Below, in pieces: positions 28,756 to 37,553 of a DNA stretch of 39,859 nucleotides. Location: positions 1 through 39,859 of the forward strand of contig JAHZIT010000018.1 of assembly GCA_022601275.1 (NCBI GenBank). The letters run 5' to 3'. The position numbers were made by a program, and so were the translations under genes. How positions within the stretch are numbered: position 1 is the first letter of the stretch; the number at the start of each line of letters is the position of its first letter. This stretch comes from Actinomycetes bacterium (GTDB lineage: Bacteria > Actinomycetota > Actinomycetes > Mycobacteriales > Mycobacteriaceae). The notes under the pieces are model-generated. The model searched no databases. It was not told the origin of the DNA and was given only the letters and a program-made list of their open reading frames with translations.

Positions 28756-29473
28756 CGGCAGCGTCGCCCTTCCTGAAGTAGAGCGCAACACTCTTTCCGA
28801 TCAGCGGGTTAAGCGCCGCCTCCGCGACCTTGGTGAGCCAGGGCTGCCTCATCATGTCCCACACCAGAAGTTTGTGGTAGGCGGATACCGCGGGGTGATC
28901 TGATTTCTCAGTTCCAACAAGACATTTGAGCCACCAATAGGGGGCGTGCAGAGCATGAGCGTAATGCGTGTGGGTTAGCTGCAGACCGTGCGAGAGGACC
29001 TTGTCCCGCAGCGCGTCAGCCCGGTAGATGCGAATGTGCCCACCCTCATTGGCGTGGTACTCGTCCGACAGTACCCAGCAGATCTGCTCAGGAAGCCAGC
29101 GCGGCACCGTGATCGCCAACGTGCCGCCGGGTCTGAGAACGCGCGTCAATTCGGTTATCGCCCGGTCGTCGGCAGGGACATGCTCGAGGATCTCCGACGC
29201 AATGACGCAGTCGAACCTGCCATCCTCATAGGGCAACTCGAGGGCATCGCCCTTGACCGTCTCGCCGTTGGCCGAAGCTGGCACCTCGCCCTGCTTCTTC
29301 ATCGCCTGCAGGATTTCGTCCACATCGTTGAGGTCGGAGGCGTTCTGATCGAATCCGATCACGTCGGCGCCACGCCGGAACGCTTCAAACGTATGCCGAC
29401 CCGCACCGCAACCTACGTCGATGACCCTGGTTCCGCTGCCGACCTCGAGCCGGTCGAAGTCTACGGTCAGCAT
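28748..29473 (-). CDS. SAM-dependent methyltransferase (class I, Methyltransf_11-like)
   Basis: This 241-aa protein begins at ATG 29473, overlapping the glycosyltransferase stop by 7 nt (ATGCTGA). The SAM motif is VIDVGCGAGRHTFEAFRRG at residues 18-36 or so. GDALELPYEDGRFDCVIASEILEHVPADDRAI (motifs II-III, split as GDALELPYEDGRFDC and SEILEHVP) and LRPGGTLAITVPRWLP follow. The C-terminal half carries aromatic-rich helices (HALHAPYWWLKCLVG) that could contact a lipid or polyprenyl substrate. Placement between a GT4 glycosyltransferase and a toroid protein suggests it methylates the product of one of them. Confidence 0.88.
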   Translation of the reverse strand: MLTVDFDRLEVGSGTRVIDVGCGAGRHTFEAFRRGADVIGFDQNASDLNDVDEILQAMKKQGEVPASANGETVKGDALELPYEDGRFDCVIASEILEHVPADDRAITELTRVLRPGGTLAITVPRWLPEQICWVLSDEYHANEGGHIRIYRADALRDKVLSHGLQLTHTHYAHALHAPYWWLKCLVGTEKSDHPAVSAYHKLLVWDMMRQPWLTKVAEAALNPLIGKSVALYFRKGDAAGA

Positions 29474-30702
29474 GTGCCAACCCTCTCGCACGCGCGCTTG
29501 TATACGGAAACAGTCTGCGCAGCAACGGATTCCCAGCTGTAAACCTCAAGCGCGCGGCGACGTCCATTACTTCCGAGCCTGTGCAGCTCCCGTGGCGAAT
29601 CCAGCAGTTCACCGAGCACACTCGTCAATTCGCGCACGTCGGCCGGCTCGACCAGCCTCGCACATTCGCCGTCGGCTCCGACGACCTCGGGCAGCGCGCC
29701 TGCTCGGCTGGCGACAATCGGTGTACCGCTGGCCATCGCCTCCACGGCCGGGAGTGAAAACCCCTCGTAAAGCGAAGGGATACAGGCGACTTGAGCAGAG
29801 GACAACAGGTCGGCCAATTCCGAATCGGTCAGTCCGCTGGAGCTGTGCACGATGTCGGTGATGCCCAGTTCCGCGATGAGTTTCTCGGTCGGCCCGTTGG
29901 CCTCCAGCTTGGCTACGAGCTGCAGCTCTACGTCACGCTCGACCCGCAGCCGCGCAACCGCGTGCAAAAGATGACTGACTCCCTTGAGCGGGACATCGGC
30001 GCTGGCGATGGCGATGATTCTGTTTCGGACCCGGCCCGGTGCCGGCCGGAACAACTCAGTGTCGACCCCTAGCGGCACGACATGAAGCTGATCATCGCTG
30101 ACCGCGAAGTCCTCGGCGATATCGGTGGCCGATGTCGATGAGACGGTGATCAACTCGGGAATCTGACGTGCCACGGTCTTCTGCATTTCGGCAAAGCCGT
30201 ACCACCGGTTTACCAGCGGCTTACGCCACCATTTGGCAGCGGCAACATCCAGCACCCGGTCTCGGGTGATCGGATGGTGGACCGTGGCCACAACCGGTAG
30301 GCCCGACTTCGCGATCGTCAGCAGGCCGCTACCGAGGCACTGGTTGTCGTGCACCACATCGAAGTGTCCGCGGCGCCCGGCCAAGAGCCTGGCGGCCCGC
30401 TGGCTGAAGGTCCTGGGTTCGGGAAAGCCGGCAGTCCAAGTGGTGAGCAGCTCCAGGAGGTCGATCCGGGTCTTGATCTCGTTGGGCCTGGGCACCCGGA
30501 ACGGATCCGGCTCGCGGTAGAGATCAAGGCTGGGGACCTTCGTCAGGTGCACGCGAGGGTCAAGCCCCTCGGGGTAGGGCGGACCGGAGAAGAGTTCGAC
30601 ATCGTGGCCGAGCTCCACGAGCCCACGGCTCAGCTGCCGAACATAGACGCCCTGGCCGCCGCAGTGTGTCTTGCTCCGGTAGGACAGCAAGGCGATGCGC
30701 AT
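29467..30702 (-). CDS. GT4-family glycosyltransferase
   Basis: The 411-aa GT-B enzyme starts at ATG 30702. It has the N-terminal acceptor-domain glycine loop (CGGQGVYVRQLSRGL), the central VVATVHHPITRDR and the hinge block HVVPLGVDTELFRP. The donor-domain motif EGFSLPAVEAMASGTPIVAS carries the E-x7-E pair of GT4 retaining enzymes. No signal peptide is present, and a few hydrophobic/basic patches suggest peripheral membrane binding. It opens the three-gene operon. The upstream region holds a clear -35/-10 promoter with the shared TetR operator. The donor sugar and acceptor are unknown. Confidence 0.9.
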   Translation of the reverse strand: MRIALLSYRSKTHCGGQGVYVRQLSRGLVELGHDVELFSGPPYPEGLDPRVHLTKVPSLDLYREPDPFRVPRPNEIKTRIDLLELLTTWTAGFPEPRTFSQRAARLLAGRRGHFDVVHDNQCLGSGLLTIAKSGLPVVATVHHPITRDRVLDVAAAKWWRKPLVNRWYGFAEMQKTVARQIPELITVSSTSATDIAEDFAVSDDQLHVVPLGVDTELFRPAPGRVRNRIIAIASADVPLKGVSHLLHAVARLRVERDVELQLVAKLEANGPTEKLIAELGITDIVHSSSGLTDSELADLLSSAQVACIPSLYEGFSLPAVEAMASGTPIVASRAGALPEVVGADGECARLVEPADVRELTSVLGELLDSPRELHRLGSNGRRRALEVYSWESVAAQTVSVYKRACERVGTC

Positions 30703-30803
30703 ACTCTGCTCACTTATCCCGCGCGGCGCGCAAGCGGTGAAATCCAGGCGCGTGAAGCGCCCTGGACTGCCCAAATCGTGTGTCGCAAGGAACCTGAACC
30801 TTT

Positions 30804-30848
30804 CTGGACATGTGTCCAGACTATAGTTTTACGCGCTAGTGGACGCAA
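30804..30848 (-). promoter_or_regulatory. TetR-controlled promoter of the glycosyltransferase operon
   Basis: On the minus strand -35 TTGCGT (30848-30843) is 17 nt from -10 TATAGT (30825-30820). The inverted repeat CTGGACA-2-TGTCCAG (30819-30804) follows immediately. The 12-bp core (GGACATGTGTCC on the plus strand) is the same as at the TetR gene promoter, and both repeats begin right after the -10 box. A repressor bound there would block open-complex formation. The leader to the ATG is about 110 nt. Confidence 0.8.
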
Positions 30849-30900
30849 AGCGTGTGCTAGCCCTGACTACCACAGTCGTCGCGGGCCGTCCCGCTCAGCG

Positions 30901-31479
30901 TCAGCCTGCGGTCCCGCCGGGCGAGGGCTGTGGCGGGAGGCGTGGCACCACAAACACGAAGGGCCGAGAGAAACCCAGCCCACGGAGCCGGCCGAGCCGA
31001 ACGGTCTGGACACCGACCGTGCGCACCTCGCCCGACGACGGTTCATAACAATGCAGAACATGCTCATCGCAGGGCGGGGCTGGGTCGGATGCATCAACGA
31101 TCAACACCCAGTGCCGCGGGATCCACCTGCCGATCAACATCGGCACCGGCCAATTCGAGCCGGCCGCATCCAGGACATCTGCGAGCCCGTCACAGCGACC
31201 ACGCCACATCCGCCACCGGTAGCGGACCCCGCGATCACGCGAGCGGAGGGTGAGAGCACGCGCCATGCCCATCGGCGTGGTCCCTAATGCGCGCGGCCAA
31301 ACCCGGTTCACCAATGAATGGACCCGCACCTGCTCCTGGGCGAACCAGGACCGGCCGGCGTCGGCGCCCGTCAATGAAGACCGGTACCGCGGATCCAGCA
31401 GTGCCCCCGCGACGACGGCCACGCTGGGTCCGCACGTCCTACCGTCGCGCTGCCGAAGCCGCAACGCGGCGATTCTCAC
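30901..31479 (-). CDS. Small papain/C39-like cysteine peptidase-fold protein
   Basis: The 192-aa protein starts at a GTG that overlaps the fadD stop (GTGA, 31479-31476). The frame extends far upstream, but only as antisense-like readthrough of fadD. Gln10 and Cys16 in RQRDGRTCGPSVAVVAGALLD (Q-x5-CGP) match the oxyanion-hole glutamine and nucleophile of papain-fold C39-like peptidases. His123 in PRHWVLIVDA matches the catalytic histidine. The residue after it that is usually Asp appears as Glu146 in CYEPSSGEV. There is no signal peptide, so it should be cytoplasmic. The substrate, and whether it is proteolytic at all (such folds also act as transferases), are unknown. Confidence 0.72.
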   Translation of the reverse strand: MRIAALRLRQRDGRTCGPSVAVVAGALLDPRYRSSLTGADAGRSWFAQEQVRVHSLVNRVWPRALGTTPMGMARALTLRSRDRGVRYRWRMWRGRCDGLADVLDAAGSNWPVPMLIGRWIPRHWVLIVDASDPAPPCDEHVLHCYEPSSGEVRTVGVQTVRLGRLRGLGFSRPFVFVVPRLPPQPSPGGTAG

Positions 31480-33086
31480 CCCGCACCGCCGAGCAGTTCC
31501 TCTCCCCGGGCGCGCAGCTCTACCTTGCGCACCTTGCCCGTCACCGTCATCGGGAACTCGTCGACGACCTGGACATACCGCGGAATCTTGTGGTGCGAGA
31601 TCTGTCCGGCACAGAACGACCGCAGGCTCTCTGCGGTGGGTGGCCGGGCGCCGGCGGCCACCCGGATCCACGCCATCAGTTCCTCGCCGTACTTCGGGTC
31701 GGGCACTCCCACCACCTGCGCGTCGACGATGTCGGGGTGGGTGTACAGAAACTCCTCGACTTCCCGCGGATAGATGTTCTCCCCACCCCGGATCACCATG
31801 TCCTTGATGCGGCCGGTCACGCTCAGGTAGCCATCGTCGTCCATCACCGCGATGTCCCCCGAATGTATCCAGCCGTCGGCGTCGACCGCCTCGGCCGTTC
31901 TCTCGGGGTCCTGCCAGTAGCCCGCCATCACGCTGTAGCCCCGGGTGCACAACTCGCCGGGTGTGCCCCGGTTCACCTGTGCGCCTGCCTTATCGACGAT
32001 CTGGATCTCCAGATGCGGGCCGACGCGGCCGACCGTGCTCACCCGGCGGTGCAGCGAGTCGGTCGGCAACGTCTGGGTGGACACGGGCGAGGTCTCGGTC
32101 ATGCCGTAACAGATCGCAACACCGCTCATGTGCATACGGTCGATGACGTTGCGCATCACCTGCTCCGGGCAGGGCGACCCCGACATGATTCCCGTCCGCA
32201 GGCTGGACAGGTCGAATTCGTCGAAGTTCGGCAGGGCCAGCTCGGCGATGAACATTGTGGGCACTCCGTACAAGGATGTACACCTATGCGCAGCAATCGC
32301 TTTGAGGGTTTCTTCCGGATCGAAGCCTGGCGCGGGAATCACCATCGCGGCGCCGTGCGACGTACACGCGAGGTTGCCCAGCACCATCCCGAAACAGTGA
32401 TAGAACGGCACCGGGATGCAGACCTTGTCCGCCTCGGTGTAACCGAGCCCCTCACCGACGAAGTAACCGTTGTTGAGGATGTTCGCGTGCGTCAACGTCG
32501 CACCCTTGGGAAAGCCTGTGGTGCCCGAGGTGTATTGGATGTTGATCGGGTCAGAGGAACGCAGATCTGCCTGCACCTCGTGAAGTAGCTCGGCATCGGC
32601 CGCTGTCCCAGCGATCACCTCCCAGTCGGGTGATCCGACGATGACGACTTCGCGCAGGTGCGGGCAACGGCCACGAACGGCGCCGAGCATCTCGGCGTAG
32701 TCCGATGTCTTGAACGATTCCGCGGACAGCACCAGCGAGATCGAGGACTGGTTGAGCACATACTCCAGCTCCTCGGTGCGGTAGGCAGGGTTGATCGTCA
32801 CGAGGATGGCACCGATCTGCGCTGTGGCGTACTGGATCATCGCCCACTCGGCGGTATTGGGTGACCAGATGCCGACCCGGTCACCGGGTCGAATCCCCCG
32901 GTGCACCAACGCGGTGGCGATGCGACGGGTGGCTTTGGAGAACTCCGTGTAAGTCCACCGCCGCCCGGTAGCGCATTCCACGAGTGCGTCACGGTCGCCG
33001 AACCTGCCGACCGTTCGGGACAGGTTGTCGCCGATCGTCTCAACCAACAGGGGTGGCTCGTCGGCCCCGGACACGTAGGACAACAT
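31476..33086 (-). CDS. FadD-type acyl-CoA ligase (FadD35-like)
   Basis: The 536-aa adenylate-forming enzyme starts at ATG 33086 with GGAGGGG upstream. Motifs in order are the P-loop YTSGTTGFPKGATLTH (near residue 195), YGMTETSP, the Asp hinge GWIHSGDIAVMD, GRIKDMVIRGGENIYPREVE, and a C-terminal lysine in PMTVTGKVRKVEL. It should activate a medium-chain or branched fatty acid to its CoA ester. The length and sequence remind me most of M. tuberculosis FadD35 (Rv2505c), but that assignment is by memory. The last codon overlaps the start of the cysteine peptidase-like gene, so the two are translationally coupled. Confidence 0.9.
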   Translation of the reverse strand: MLSYVSGADEPPLLVETIGDNLSRTVGRFGDRDALVECATGRRWTYTEFSKATRRIATALVHRGIRPGDRVGIWSPNTAEWAMIQYATAQIGAILVTINPAYRTEELEYVLNQSSISLVLSAESFKTSDYAEMLGAVRGRCPHLREVVIVGSPDWEVIAGTAADAELLHEVQADLRSSDPINIQYTSGTTGFPKGATLTHANILNNGYFVGEGLGYTEADKVCIPVPFYHCFGMVLGNLACTSHGAAMVIPAPGFDPEETLKAIAAHRCTSLYGVPTMFIAELALPNFDEFDLSSLRTGIMSGSPCPEQVMRNVIDRMHMSGVAICYGMTETSPVSTQTLPTDSLHRRVSTVGRVGPHLEIQIVDKAGAQVNRGTPGELCTRGYSVMAGYWQDPERTAEAVDADGWIHSGDIAVMDDDGYLSVTGRIKDMVIRGGENIYPREVEEFLYTHPDIVDAQVVGVPDPKYGEELMAWIRVAAGARPPTAESLRSFCAGQISHHKIPRYVQVVDEFPMTVTGKVRKVELRARGEELLGGAG

Positions 33087-33213
33087 CCGCTTTACCCCTC
33101 CACCGTGGATCGCTCGCCTTGGCTGGTACTCCCAACACTAATAGCCGATTGTCGCCTACAGCGGCGGCGCCGGCACACCAGCACGCAGGGACCGACGACG
33201 GTACCGTGGGACG

Positions 33214-33777
33214 ATGACGCCCCGGCAGCGCGCGCTCATCATCGTCGACGTGCAGAACGACTTCTGCGAGGGTGGCTCGCTGGCAATCGACGGCGGTGCG
33301 ACGGTCGCCCGCGATATCACCGAATTTTTGTCCGGGGCAACAGACTACGCACACATCGTGGCCACCAAAGATTTCCATGTCGATCCCGGCGACCACTTCT
33401 CCGAGCAGCCCGACTTCACCGAATCCTGGCCGCCGCATTGTGTCGCGTCGACATCCGGCGCCGAATTTCACCCGGCGCTCGATACCAGCAACGTCGAGGC
33501 TGTGTTCACGAAAGGACAGTTTTCGTCTGCCTACAGTGGCTTCGAGGGAGCCACCGATGACGGGACGGCGCTGGCCGGATGGCTACGCGCGCATCGCGTC
33601 GACGCCGTCGACGTGGTCGGCATCGCCACCGACTACTGCGTGAAGGAGACCGCTGCCGATGCGGCCGCCGCCGGGTTCACCGTCAGGGTTCTCCTGAACC
33701 TGACCGCCGGAGTGTCCCCCAGGACGACGCTCGAGGCACTCGAGGAGTTGCGTTCTGCCGGGGTCTCAGTAGTCTGA
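33214..33777 (+). CDS. pncA: Nicotinamidase/pyrazinamidase PncA
   Basis: This 187-aa isochorismatase-like hydrolase carries the catalytic triad Asp12, Lys100 and Cys142. The metal ligands are Asp53, His55, His61 and His75, each in the context of the M. tuberculosis enzyme with a +4 shift. It deamidates nicotinamide to nicotinate for NAD recycling and hydrolyses pyrazinamide to pyrazinoic acid. The residue before the nucleophile is Tyr (ATDYC) where M. tuberculosis has His137. His61 (M. tuberculosis His57, Asp in M. bovis) is retained. Neighbours are divergent fadD on the left and a GGDEF gene downstream, unlike the M. tuberculosis context. Confidence 0.96.
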   Translation: MTPRQRALIIVDVQNDFCEGGSLAIDGGATVARDITEFLSGATDYAHIVATKDFHVDPGDHFSEQPDFTESWPPHCVASTSGAEFHPALDTSNVEAVFTKGQFSSAYSGFEGATDDGTALAGWLRAHRVDAVDVVGIATDYCVKETAADAAAAGFTVRVLLNLTAGVSPRTTLEALEELRSAGVSVV

Positions 33778-33869
33778 CGCGCCCCGATCTGTGTGCCGTG
33801 AACAAGCCCCGCCGAGCCTCTATGCTGCGATGCAGAATCGGAGGACCACCAATCAGGGGATGCTTGCGC

Positions 33870-35153
33870 ATGAGGCCCAGTCACTCTGACGTACTGCTTG
33901 ACGCCGTTATCGATCGCGGGATCATAGAGCTCGATTCCACGGGCGCGGTTGTCCATTGGAGCGCGGGAGCCCAGGCCCTGTTCGGCTACTCGGAGGTTGA
34001 GATTCTGGGACGACCCGTATCGGTGTTGCACACCGATGGCGACCGGGCCACCGGGACAGCCGAGCGCGAACTGGCCGCGGCCATTGAGTCTGATCGGGTT
34101 GAGTTCGACAGCTGGCGGGTGCGCAAAGGCGGACTTCCATTCCGCACCGGTGTGACCCTGCGCGCGATCCGCGATCAAGCCGGCTCCGTCACCGGTTTCG
34201 TTGAGGTGGTCAAGGATGTCACCGCCGACGAGCAGCTCGGGCATGCCATGTTCCACGAACTACTGGAAGCGGCGCCCGACGCCACGGTCATCGTGGGCCC
34301 CGACGGACGGATCACGCTTGCCAACGCCCAGACCGACCGGATGTTCGGATACCCGCGGGAAGACTTGATCGGCAGTGCGGTCGAGATGCTGCTGCCGCCG
34401 CGCTTGCGCGGCAAGCACGGCGAATACCGCGCGGGGTTCCTCGCCGACCCCGTGTTACGGCCGATGGGCGCCGGCCTGGATTTGTGGGGGATGCGCCGCG
34501 ACGGGACCGAGTTTCCCGTCGACATCAGCCTGAGCCCGCTGCACATTGCACAAACCTCGCAGGTTTGGGCGACGATTCGCGACGTCACCGAACGCCATGA
34601 GTGTCAAGAACAGTTACGCCGGCAGAAGGACGCGTTGATCGAAACGCAGCGGAAACTGGAGCGATTGGCCTTCACCGACACTCTCACCGGGCTGCTGAAC
34701 CACGCCGAAACGATGACGCGCCTCGAAGCGGCGCTGACCAACCCGCGAGCCCCCGGCGCCCACCTGGGCGTGTTGTTTTGCGACGCCGACCGCTTCAAGG
34801 CCATCAACGACGACTGGGGACACACCGTTGGTGATGCTGTGCTCTCGGCCATGGCCGAGCGCATCCGTGGCTGCCTGCGCGATGGTGACACGGTGGGGCG
34901 GGTCGGCGGGGACGAGATGCTGGTGCTGCTGCCCGGGCTGCACAGCCTCGAGGAGGCCGTCCAGATCGCGGACAAGGTCCGCTGCCGGGTCGCCGAGCCG
35001 ATCCACAGCCGCGGCCGAACGATCCAGGCAACGGTGAGCATCGGCGCCACCCTCGCCCTTCCCGGTGAATCAGTAGATGCGATGACCGCCCGCGCCGATG
35101 CGGCGATGTACAAGGCGAAACGAGCCGGGCGCAACACCGTCAACGCGATCTGA
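33870..35153 (+). CDS. PAS-PAS-GGDEF diguanylate cyclase
   Basis: The protein has 427 aa from ATG 33870 (AGGGGA 9 nt upstream). The first PAS domain (about 10-125) contains ALFGYSEVEILGRPVS and a C-terminal cap FVEVVKDVTADEQL. The second (about 130-255) contains RMFGYPREDLIGSAVEMLLP and WATIRDVTERHE. A short coiled linker leads to the GGDEF domain (about 275-427). Its signature is GGDEM at 346-350, the last residue departing from Phe. The upstream I-site RDGD is at 337-340, exactly five residues before the motif. The metal Asp (FCDADRFKAIND) and the substrate-binding Asn are present. It likely makes cyclic di-GMP, with product inhibition through the I-site. There is no EAL domain. Confidence 0.9.
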   Translation: MRPSHSDVLLDAVIDRGIIELDSTGAVVHWSAGAQALFGYSEVEILGRPVSVLHTDGDRATGTAERELAAAIESDRVEFDSWRVRKGGLPFRTGVTLRAIRDQAGSVTGFVEVVKDVTADEQLGHAMFHELLEAAPDATVIVGPDGRITLANAQTDRMFGYPREDLIGSAVEMLLPPRLRGKHGEYRAGFLADPVLRPMGAGLDLWGMRRDGTEFPVDISLSPLHIAQTSQVWATIRDVTERHECQEQLRRQKDALIETQRKLERLAFTDTLTGLLNHAETMTRLEAALTNPRAPGAHLGVLFCDADRFKAINDDWGHTVGDAVLSAMAERIRGCLRDGDTVGRVGGDEMLVLLPGLHSLEEAVQIADKVRCRVAEPIHSRGRTIQATVSIGATLALPGESVDAMTARADAAMYKAKRAGRNTVNAI

Positions 35154-35288
35154 TCGGCGTCCTGCTCCGGGCAGGGCTCGACCTTCACCTCCGCCGCACT
35201 TTCCGTCCGCCGCCGCAGTTGCTATTGATCCACCCGCGGGCACCGTATCGTCTTCTTGTTCGGTTCCCGTTAACCCGGAGTGTGCACT

Positions 35289-37523
35289 TTGGCTTCCGCC
35301 ACCAGTTCTGCCAGCAGTTCTGAAGACATCGCTGCGCCCGCGGTGCTCCCCGCCGCACAGGCGGTCTCGCCGGGCGACTCGGATGCGGCGCCGATGGAGA
35401 TGTGGCCCGGCAAGGCGTACCCGCTGGGGTCGACCTACGACGGCTCGGGCAGCAACTTCGCCGTTTTCAGCGAGGTGGCCGAGTCCGTTGAACTATGTCT
35501 GTTCACTCCCGATGGCGCCGGCGGGCTCGTTGAGACGCGGTTGCCCCTGCCAGAGGTGGACGGCTTCGTCTGGCACGGCTTCGTGCCCGCAGTCGAGCCT
35601 GGGCAACGGTACGGCTACCGGGTGCACGGGCCCTACGATCCGGCTTCGGGCCAACGGTGCAACCCCAACAAGCTTCTACTCGATCCGTATGCGAAGGCCA
35701 TCGACGGCACGTTCCGCTGGGACCAGTCACTGTTCGGCTACAACTTCGGCGACCCGGACAGCCGCAACGATGAAGACTCGGCCGCCAGCATGCCCAAATC
35801 GGTGGTCATCAATCCCTTCTTCGACTGGGGTACCGATCGACCGCCACAACACGAGTACGCGGACTCGATCATCTACGAGGCGCACGTCAAGGGCCTTACC
35901 GAGACGCACCCCGATATCCCCGAGCGCAGCCGCGGCACCTACGCCGCGATAGCCCATCCCGCCATCATCGAGCACCTCAAAGCTCTCGGGATCACCGCTA
36001 TCGAACTGATGCCGGTACATCACTTCGCCAACGACTCGACCCTGATCGCCAAAGGGCTCTCCAACTACTGGGGTTACAACACCATCGGATTCTTCGCCCC
36101 GGACTCCAAGTACTGCGCCAGCGCCACGCCAGGTGGACAGGTCCAGGAGTTCAAGGCCATGGTGCGGGCGCTGCACGAGGCCGGTATCGAGGTGATCCTC
36201 GACGTGGTCTACAACCACACCGCGGAGGGCAATCACCTCGGCCCGACGTTGTCCATGCGTGGCATCGACAACGCCGCCTACTACCGGCTCGTCGACGACG
36301 ACAAGCGTTACTACATGGACTACACGGGCACCGGGAACAGCCTCAACGTCGGCCACCCCCACGCTCTTCAGCTGATCATGGACTCGCTGCGGTACTGGGT
36401 GACCGAGATGCACGTCGACGGTTTCCGTTTCGATCTGGCCTCCACGCTGGCCCGGGAGTTCTATGACGTCGACAGGCTGTCCACCTTCTTCGAGCTCGTC
36501 CAGCAGGACCCGACGGTGAGCCAGGTGAAGCTCATCGCGGAGCCGTGGGATGTCGGGCCGGGCGGATACCAGGTGGGTAACTTCCCACCGCAGTGGACCG
36601 AGTGGAACGGCAAGTACCGCGACACGGTCCGCGACTTCTGGCGCGGCGAGGACGAAACGCTCGGCGAGTTCGCGTCCAGACTCACCGGATCGGCCGATCT
36701 CTACGAGCACACCGCGCGCCGACCGGTCGCCTCGATCAATTTCGTCACCGCCCACGACGGCTTCACCCTGCGGGACCTGGTCTCCTACAACGAGAAGCAC
36801 AACGAAGCCAACGGCGAGAACAACAACGACGGCGAGAACAACAACAAGTCCTGGAACTGCGGTGTCGAAGGTCCTACCGACGACCCCGCGATTCTCGAGC
36901 TGCGTGCCCAGCAACAGCGGAACTTCATCACCACCAACCTGCTGTCCCAGGGCGTCCCCATGATCTGCCACGGCGACGAGCTGGGACGGACCCAGGGCGG
37001 CAACAACAACGGCTACTGCCAGGACAACGAGACCACCTGGATCGACTGGGCCAATGCCGACGCCGGACTCATCGAGTTCACCAAGTCGGTGGCCGAGTTG
37101 CGCGCTGCGCACCCGGTATTCCGTCGGCGCCGGTTTTTCGACGGGCTGCCTGTGCGGCGTCGCGGCTCGGTGCACATCCCGGATATCTCCTGGTTCACCC
37201 CGGACGGCTCGGAGATGAGCGACGAGGACTGGGATTCGGGCTTCGGCAAGTCGGTTTCGGTCTATCTCAACGGTCAGGGCATCCCGGATCTGGATCCGCG
37301 TGGCCAACGCGTGACCGACGACTCTTTCGTGATGTGTTTCAACGCTCATCACGAGCCCATCTGCTTCACCTTGCCGCCAAGGGAATTCGGCAGAGCCTGG
37401 CAACCGGTGATCTATTCCGTGGAGGGAGCGGTCATGGAGGGGTCCAGGCCGGTGGCCGCAGGCGCCAAGCTCACGGTCGAAGCCCGCGCCGTGATCGTGC
37501 TCCAAGCCGCCCACCAGGAATGA
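35289..37523 (+). CDS. glgX: Glycogen debranching enzyme GlgX/TreX (GH13 isoamylase)
   Basis: This is about 744 aa from TTG 35289, chosen because GGAG lies 8 nt upstream; GTG 35280 is in frame but overlaps that site. An N-terminal CBM48 domain (about 45-140) is followed by the GH13 barrel. The four conserved regions are DVVYNHTAEG, GFRFDLAST (nucleophile Asp), LIAEPWDVGP (acid Glu) and FVTAHDGFT (transition-state Asp). It debranches alpha-1,6-linked glucans. An Asn-rich stretch (EANGENNNDGENNNKSWN) lies in the loop before the fourth region. It converges on mak-treS, which work on maltose and trehalose. Confidence 0.93.
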   Translation: MASATSSASSSEDIAAPAVLPAAQAVSPGDSDAAPMEMWPGKAYPLGSTYDGSGSNFAVFSEVAESVELCLFTPDGAGGLVETRLPLPEVDGFVWHGFVPAVEPGQRYGYRVHGPYDPASGQRCNPNKLLLDPYAKAIDGTFRWDQSLFGYNFGDPDSRNDEDSAASMPKSVVINPFFDWGTDRPPQHEYADSIIYEAHVKGLTETHPDIPERSRGTYAAIAHPAIIEHLKALGITAIELMPVHHFANDSTLIAKGLSNYWGYNTIGFFAPDSKYCASATPGGQVQEFKAMVRALHEAGIEVILDVVYNHTAEGNHLGPTLSMRGIDNAAYYRLVDDDKRYYMDYTGTGNSLNVGHPHALQLIMDSLRYWVTEMHVDGFRFDLASTLAREFYDVDRLSTFFELVQQDPTVSQVKLIAEPWDVGPGGYQVGNFPPQWTEWNGKYRDTVRDFWRGEDETLGEFASRLTGSADLYEHTARRPVASINFVTAHDGFTLRDLVSYNEKHNEANGENNNDGENNNKSWNCGVEGPTDDPAILELRAQQQRNFITTNLLSQGVPMICHGDELGRTQGGNNNGYCQDNETTWIDWANADAGLIEFTKSVAELRAAHPVFRRRRFFDGLPVRRRGSVHIPDISWFTPDGSEMSDEDWDSGFGKSVSVYLNGQGIPDLDPRGQRVTDDSFVMCFNAHHEPICFTLPPREFGRAWQPVIYSVEGAVMEGSRPVAAGAKLTVEARAVIVLQAAHQE

Positions 37524-37553
37524 GGCGGGCTGAGCGGTTACCGGCCGGCGCCG

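Noticed and set aside
30901..31950. A 349-residue minus-strand reading of the cysteine peptidase frame
   Set aside because: Its first 157 residues are an out-of-frame reading of fadD on the same strand and are arginine/glycine-rich. The GTG at 31479, overlapping the fadD stop, gives the sensible start.
35727..37514. A 595-residue minus-strand frame opposite glgX
   Set aside because: It is valine/glutamate-rich antisense of a complete GH13 enzyme and has no ribosome binding site.
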